Below, piece after piece: positions 5,739-8,228 of a stretch of DNA of 8,228 nucleotides (the stretch's first letter is position 1; each line of letters begins with the position of its first letter). Origin of the DNA: an uncultured Eubacteriales bacterium (GTDB lineage: Bacteria > Bacillota > Clostridia > Oscillospirales > Oscillospiraceae); contig URPI01000100.1 of the NCBI GenBank assembly GCA_900549705.1, positions 1 to 8,228 of the forward strand, given 5' to 3'. The translations under genes and the position numbers were made by a program. The notes under the pieces are model-generated. The model was not told where the DNA came from, searched no databases, and saw only the letters and a list, made by a program, of their open reading frames with translations.

Positions 5739-6173
5739 ATGAAAATTGCGGTTAAGAAATTGAGAGAAAACGCACTGATGCCCACCTTTGGCAGCCCTGG
5801 CGCAGCGGGAGCGGATTTGTATGCCTGCCTGGCTTCGCCGGTGACCGTTGCACCCGGGGAGACCGCTTTTATTCCCACGGGGCTTGCCATGGAGCTGCCG
5901 GTGGGGTATGTGGGGCTGGTATATGCCCGCAGCGGCCTTGCCTGTAAGCGGGGATTAGCCCCGGCCAACAAGGTGGGCGTGATTGACAGCGACTATCGGG
6001 GCGAGTTTATTGTAGCCCTGCACAACCATGGAACAGAGTCCCAGACCGTTGCCTCGGGCGAACGCATTGCCCAACTGGTGGTCACGCCCATTCTCATGCC
6101 GGAATATGTGGAGACGGACAGCCTCTCTGCCACCCAGCGGGGCGAGGGCGGCTTTGGCTCTACGGGAAAATAA
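5739..6173 (+). CDS. dut: Deoxyuridine 5'-triphosphate nucleotidohydrolase (dUTPase)
   Basis: This 144-residue protein is a complete trimeric-type dUTPase that hydrolyses dUTP to dUMP and pyrophosphate, keeping uracil out of DNA and feeding thymidylate synthesis. All five motifs are visible: I AAGADLYA (22-29), II ARSGLA (63-68), III GVIDSDYRGE (80-89) with catalytic Asp83 and Tyr86 against uracil, IV GERIAQLVV (107-115), and the glycine-rich V RGEGGFGSTG (134-143), which closes over the active site in trimers. The start lies 2 bp after the nrdG stop, so the genes are probably translationally linked; AAGGGG within the nrdG end is 12 nt upstream, a rather long spacing. No T-tract terminator follows; a family B hairpin begins 34 bp past the stop. 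Confidence 0.96.
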   Translation: MKIAVKKLRENALMPTFGSPGAAGADLYACLASPVTVAPGETAFIPTGLAMELPVGYVGLVYARSGLACKRGLAPANKVGVIDSDYRGEFIVALHNHGTESQTVASGERIAQLVVTPILMPEYVETDSLSATQRGEGGFGSTGK

Positions 6174-6207
6174 ATGAAAATGGCGGCACTGGTATATGCC
6201 CCGTCAT

Positions 6208-6232
6208 TGTAGGGGAGGCTATTAGCCTCCCG
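6208..6232 (+). repeat. Family B hairpin, copy B2
   Basis: TGTAGGG runs into the perfect stem GGGAGGCT/AGCCTCCC (6213-6220 with 6224-6231) with loop ATT. The same unit occurs at 8102-8125, and on the minus strand at 128-152 where an A-T pair of the stem is replaced by C-G, a compensatory change. It directly abuts repeat copy R4. Confidence 0.75.
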
Positions 6233-6301
6233 CTGGCACGAAGTGCCCGTGGCTCTCCCTCTGGGAGAGCTGGCAGCCCGAACGGGCTGACTGAGAGGGT
6301 G
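6229..6301 (-). repeat. Related repeat family A, copy R4
   Basis: Three hairpins in order on the plus strand: GGCAC/GTGCC (6235-6247), GCTCTCCC/GGGAGAGC (6252-6270) and CAGCCCG/CGGGCTG (6274-6289), ending in CTGAGAGGGTG. Read on the minus strand it has the same plan as family R: a CCCTC leader, a variable hairpin, CAGCT, then a conserved GC hairpin and CCA. It matches copy R6 (7989-8060) at 65 of 72 positions in the same orientation. Confidence 0.82.
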
Positions 6302-6315
6302 TCGTGCGTAGTTTT

Positions 6316-6333
6316 GAAACGCTTCGGTGTTTC
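6316..6333. other. Stem-loop with UUCG-type tetraloop between two inverted repeats
   Basis: GAAACGC (6316-6322) and GTGTTTC (6327-6333) pair with one G-T wobble around TTCG closed by a C-G pair, the exceptionally stable cUUCGg tetraloop if transcribed from the plus strand. It sits in the 36-bp space between R4 and R5 and may be part of a larger composite element. No T-tract follows. Confidence 0.5.
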
Positions 6334-6337
6334 GTAG

Positions 6338-6405
6338 TGCACCCCCTCAGCTTCGCATTCGCTCAGCAGCTCCCCCAAAGGTGGAGCCAAGGGTGCTTCG
6401 CACCA
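6338..6405 (+). repeat. Related repeat family A, copy R5 (inverted relative to R4)
   Basis: The leader CACCCCCTCAG (6340-6350) is followed by a short, weak variable hairpin (AGC/GCT around a TTCGCATTC loop). Then come the conserved hairpin GCTCCCCC/GGTGGAGC (6369-6387, one mismatch) with CCAAGG, and finally GGTGC/GCACC (6392-6404). The order is that of R4 read from the opposite strand, so R4 and R5 form an inverted pair. Confidence 0.75.
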
Positions 6406-6472
6406 GGGAACGGTGGGGTGAGCGCTCTGATAGCACATTATAGAATCCAGGAAAGGAGGACACACCGCCGAC

Positions 6473-7975
6473 ATGGAAAAAACCTATGTTGCCATCGATT
6501 TAAAATCCTTTTACGCTTCGGTAGAGTGCGTGGAGCGGGAGCTTGACCCTCTGCGCACCAATTTGGTGGTGGCGGATGCCGGACGGACGGAAAAGACCAT
6601 CTGCCTTGCGGTGTCTCCCGCCCTGAAAGCCTATGGCATTCCCGGGCGGGCAAGGCTGTTTGAGGTGGTGCAGCGTGTGGCGCAGGTGAACGCCCAGCGG
6701 CAGGGATGTGCGCCCAACCGCCAGCTCACCGGAAAGAGCTGTGATGCTGCACTGCTGTGCCAGCACCGGGATTGGGCGGTGGACTATATTGTTGCCCCAC
6801 CTCAGATGGAGCACTATATGCACGTCAGCGCTAAAATCTATGAAATGTATCTGAAATTCGTTGCGCCGGAGGATATTCACGTCTATTCCATTGATGAGGT
6901 ATTCATCGATGCCACTCCCTATCTGAAAATCTACGGGGTGGATGGCCGGGGCTTTGCGGAGATGCTGATTCGGCAGGTGTTGGAGCACACCGGCATTACT
7001 GCAACAGCTGGCATCGGCACCAATCTGTATCTGTGCAAGGTTGCCATGGACATTGTTGCAAAGCACGTGGAGCCGGACAGTCGGGGCGTGCGGATTGCCC
7101 AGCTGGACGAAATTCGCTACCGGCAGCTGCTGTGGGATCACCGTCCCCTGACCGACTTCTGGCGAGTGGGGCGGGGCTATGCCAAAAAGCTGGAAAAGAA
7201 CGGCCTTTATACCATGGGGGATATTGCCCGGTGCTCCCTGGGGAGCCAGACGGATTTTTACAATGAGGACTTCCTCTACCGCCTGTTCGGCGTGAATGCA
7301 GAGCTGCTCATTGACCACGCCTGGGGGTACGAGCCATGCACCATTGCGGACATCAAGGCATACAAGCCTTCGGCCAACTCCGTCAGCAGCGGCCAGGTGT
7401 TGACCTGCCCCTATGACTGGGAGAAGACCCGGCTGGTGGTGCGGGAAATGGCTGACCAGCTGACCCTGGACCTGGTGGAAAAGAGGCTGACAACCAACCA
7501 GCTGACCCTCACCATCGGCTACGATGTGGAGAGCCTGACCAGCCCGGAAATTCGGGCACGCTACAAAGGCGCAGTGACCACCGACGGCTATGGACGCAAA
7601 ATCCCAAAGCCCACCCACGGTACAGTGAATCTGGAGCGGCGGATGTCCTCCACCCGGAAAATCATGGAGGCGGTGACGGCGCTGTATGACCGGATTTCCA
7701 ACCGGGAGTTGTTGGTGCGCCGCCTGAACCTCACTGCCAATTTCCTGGAACGGGAGGATGCCCCCCGGCAGGAGTTTGAGCAGATGGATTTATTTGGGAA
7801 TGCCCAACAGCGTGAAAAAGAGGACGCGGATTTGGAGCGGGAAAAACGCCGCCAGAGGGCAATGCTGGAAATCAAGCGGAAGTTTGGAAAGAACGCCATT
7901 GTCCGCGGCATGGATTTGGAGGAGGGAGCCACCACCATTTCCCGTAACGGACAAATCGGCGGCCACAAAGCATAG
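6473..7975 (+). CDS. Y-family (DinB/UmuC-type) translesion DNA polymerase
   Basis: This 500-residue protein is a full-length Y-family polymerase that copies past damaged bases. The palm/fingers start with AIDLKSFYASVE (7-18): Asp9 is the first metal ligand and Tyr14 aligns with the steric-gate residue of Dpo4. YSIDEVF (138-144) supplies Asp141 and Glu142. GIGTNLYLCKVA (180-191) and FWRVGRGYAKKL (229-240, helix-hairpin-helix) follow, then the little-finger domain to about 425. EQMDLFG (436-442) is a good sliding-clamp binding motif. The C-terminal KNAIVRGMDLEEGA and NGQIGGHKA are typical of the clostridial UmuC-like branch, longer than E. coli Pol IV (351 residues). AAAGGAGGA lies upstream, but with a long 12-13 nt gap to the ATG; no better start is seen. 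No GAAC-N4-GTTC type LexA box was recognised upstream. Confidence 0.94.
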   Translation: MEKTYVAIDLKSFYASVECVERELDPLRTNLVVADAGRTEKTICLAVSPALKAYGIPGRARLFEVVQRVAQVNAQRQGCAPNRQLTGKSCDAALLCQHRDWAVDYIVAPPQMEHYMHVSAKIYEMYLKFVAPEDIHVYSIDEVFIDATPYLKIYGVDGRGFAEMLIRQVLEHTGITATAGIGTNLYLCKVAMDIVAKHVEPDSRGVRIAQLDEIRYRQLLWDHRPLTDFWRVGRGYAKKLEKNGLYTMGDIARCSLGSQTDFYNEDFLYRLFGVNAELLIDHAWGYEPCTIADIKAYKPSANSVSSGQVLTCPYDWEKTRLVVREMADQLTLDLVEKRLTTNQLTLTIGYDVESLTSPEIRARYKGAVTTDGYGRKIPKPTHGTVNLERRMSSTRKIMEAVTALYDRISNRELLVRRLNLTANFLEREDAPRQEFEQMDLFGNAQQREKEDADLEREKRRQRAMLEIKRKFGKNAIVRGMDLEEGATTISRNGQIGGHKA

Positions 7976-7989
7976 GCGGCAGTGCCGCC
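7975..7989. other. Hairpin overlapping the polymerase stop codon
   Basis: GGCGGC (7975-7980) pairs perfectly with GCCGCC (7984-7989) around AGT. The first G is the last base of the TAG stop. No T-tract follows, so it is not a standard intrinsic terminator, though with the repeat hairpins that begin at once after it, it may help define the 3' end. Confidence 0.5.
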
Positions 7990-8060
7990 GCTGGCACGAA
8001 GTGCTCTTGGCTCCACCTCTGGGGGAGCTGTCAGCCCGAACGGGCTGACTGAGGGGGTGT
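7989..8060 (-). repeat. Related repeat family A, copy R6
   Basis: Hairpins in order on the plus strand: GCAC/GTGC (7994-8004), GCTCCACC/GGGGGAGC (8010-8028, one mismatch), and a perfect 9-bp stem GTCAGCCCG/CGGGCTGAC (8030-8038 with 8041-8049), ending in TGAGGGGGTGT. The copy starts 13 bp past the polymerase stop codon and is a direct repeat of R4. Relative to R4, one T-A pair of the middle stem is replaced by C-G (8014 with 8024). Confidence 0.85.
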
Positions 8061-8101
8061 ACTTCAAAATTTTGGAGCGCTCAAATATCGGCACACGCCC
8101 A

Positions 8102-8125
8102 GTAGGGGAGGCTCTTAGCCTCCCG
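8102..8125 (+). repeat. Family B hairpin, copy B3
   Basis: GTAGGGG leads into the perfect stem GGGAGGCT/AGCCTCCC (8106-8113 with 8117-8124) with loop CTT, then G. It is almost identical to copy B2 at 6208-6232, differing mainly in the loop. The flanking sequence (8061-8101 and 8126-8180) shows only the short palindrome CAAAATTTTG (8065-8074) and no gene. Confidence 0.72.
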
Positions 8126-8180
8126 AAGCTGACGCAACTGAGTGGTTCGTTGAATGGTAATATTTGATGGTTCCTGAGTT

Positions 8181-8228
8181 CTTGGCTTCCCCCGGGGGGA
8201 AGCTGGATTTTTTGACAAGCGGCACTTC
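8181..8228 (-). repeat. Two-hairpin repeat family R, copy R7 (partial, cut by window end)
   Basis: On the minus strand this reads GAAGTGCCG, a variable arm (CTTGTCAAAAAATC), the conserved hairpin GCTTCCCCCC/GGGGGAAGC (8185-8203) and CCAAG. It matches bases 8-55 of copy R1 at 45 of 48 positions in inverted orientation. The other stem arm and the CCCCTCATCAG leader would lie beyond 8228. Confidence 0.85.

Larger units (their letters stand above)
6174..6472. other. Hairpin-rich intergenic region between dut and the Y-family polymerase gene
   Basis: Nearly all of 6208-6405 is built of stem-loops in series: family B copy B2, repeat copy R4, a UUCG-type hairpin (6316-6333) and inverted repeat copy R5. 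Only about 65 bp (6406-6472) remain for the polymerase's promoter and ribosome binding site. There a weak -10-like TATAGA (6439-6444) is visible without a convincing -35. No gene is supported. Confidence 0.75.

Noticed and set aside
6400..6472. LexA/SOS box upstream of the polymerase
   Set aside because: GAAC occurs once (6408-6411), but no GTTC half-site follows at the right distance. SOS control cannot be claimed from this sequence.
6209..8125. CRISPR array or attC/integron array suggested by repeated palindromes
   Set aside because: The units are few, irregularly spaced, in mixed orientation and without uniform spacers; no cas gene or integrase is present.
7982..8167. 61-codon frame after the polymerase gene
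   Set aside because: It runs through repeats R6 and B3, so the apparent protein is translated repeat sequence.

Overview
The window looks like chromosomal DNA from an anaerobic, fairly GC-rich Firmicute, most likely a gut clostridium of the Oscillospiraceae/Ruminococcaceae type. This rests on strong AGGAGG-type ribosome binding sites, clostridial protein families (the methionine gamma-lyase/aluminium-resistance family, a YugP-type metallopeptidase, a clostridial Y-family polymerase with a C-terminal IGGHKA tail), an oxygen-sensitive NrdG activase, and many short hairpin-rich intergenic repeats. The placement is inference; no rRNA or other marker is present. There are seven confident protein genes and no tRNA, rRNA or CRISPR array.

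Layout. 1-239: hairpin repeats without a gene. 240-1526 (-): a PLP enzyme of the methionine gamma-lyase family, with a near-perfect vegetative promoter (TTGACA-17-TATAAT) whose -35 box lies in the loop of an intrinsic terminator. 1527-2069: that promoter/terminator, then two inverted copies of a two-hairpin repeat, one bounded by perfect 9-bp inverted termini. 2070-3478 (-): a two-gene operon of a membrane zinc metallopeptidase followed by a zinc-dependent phospholipase C-like protein, with an extended -10 promoter. 3479-3670: divergent regulatory region. 3671-5134 (+): an AI-2E/PerM-type membrane protein with a long C-terminal extension, closed by a strong terminator. 5188-6173 (+): nrdG and dut, 2 bp apart. 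6174-6472: a dense series of hairpins made of three repeat units. 6473-7975 (+): a Y-family DNA polymerase. 7976-8228: more repeats, ending in a partial copy that is a near-identical inverted match to the window's first bases.

How the genes relate. nrdG and dut both serve the dNTP pool: NrdG activates the anaerobic ribonucleotide reductase (its partner nrdD is not here), and Dut removes dUTP and supplies dUMP for thymidylate. The adjacent polymerase consumes dNTPs in lesion bypass, but a hairpin-rich gap separates it from dut, so co-transcription is doubtful. The two minus-strand zinc proteins form a transcription unit of unknown physiology.

The most unusual content is not the genes but the repeats. 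Two related families recur in every larger gap. Each unit combines a conserved GC-rich hairpin with a second hairpin whose arms differ almost completely between copies yet stay complementary. This points to selection for, or mechanistic generation of, structure rather than sequence. The partial copies at both edges allow a concrete prediction of the sequence just outside the window.
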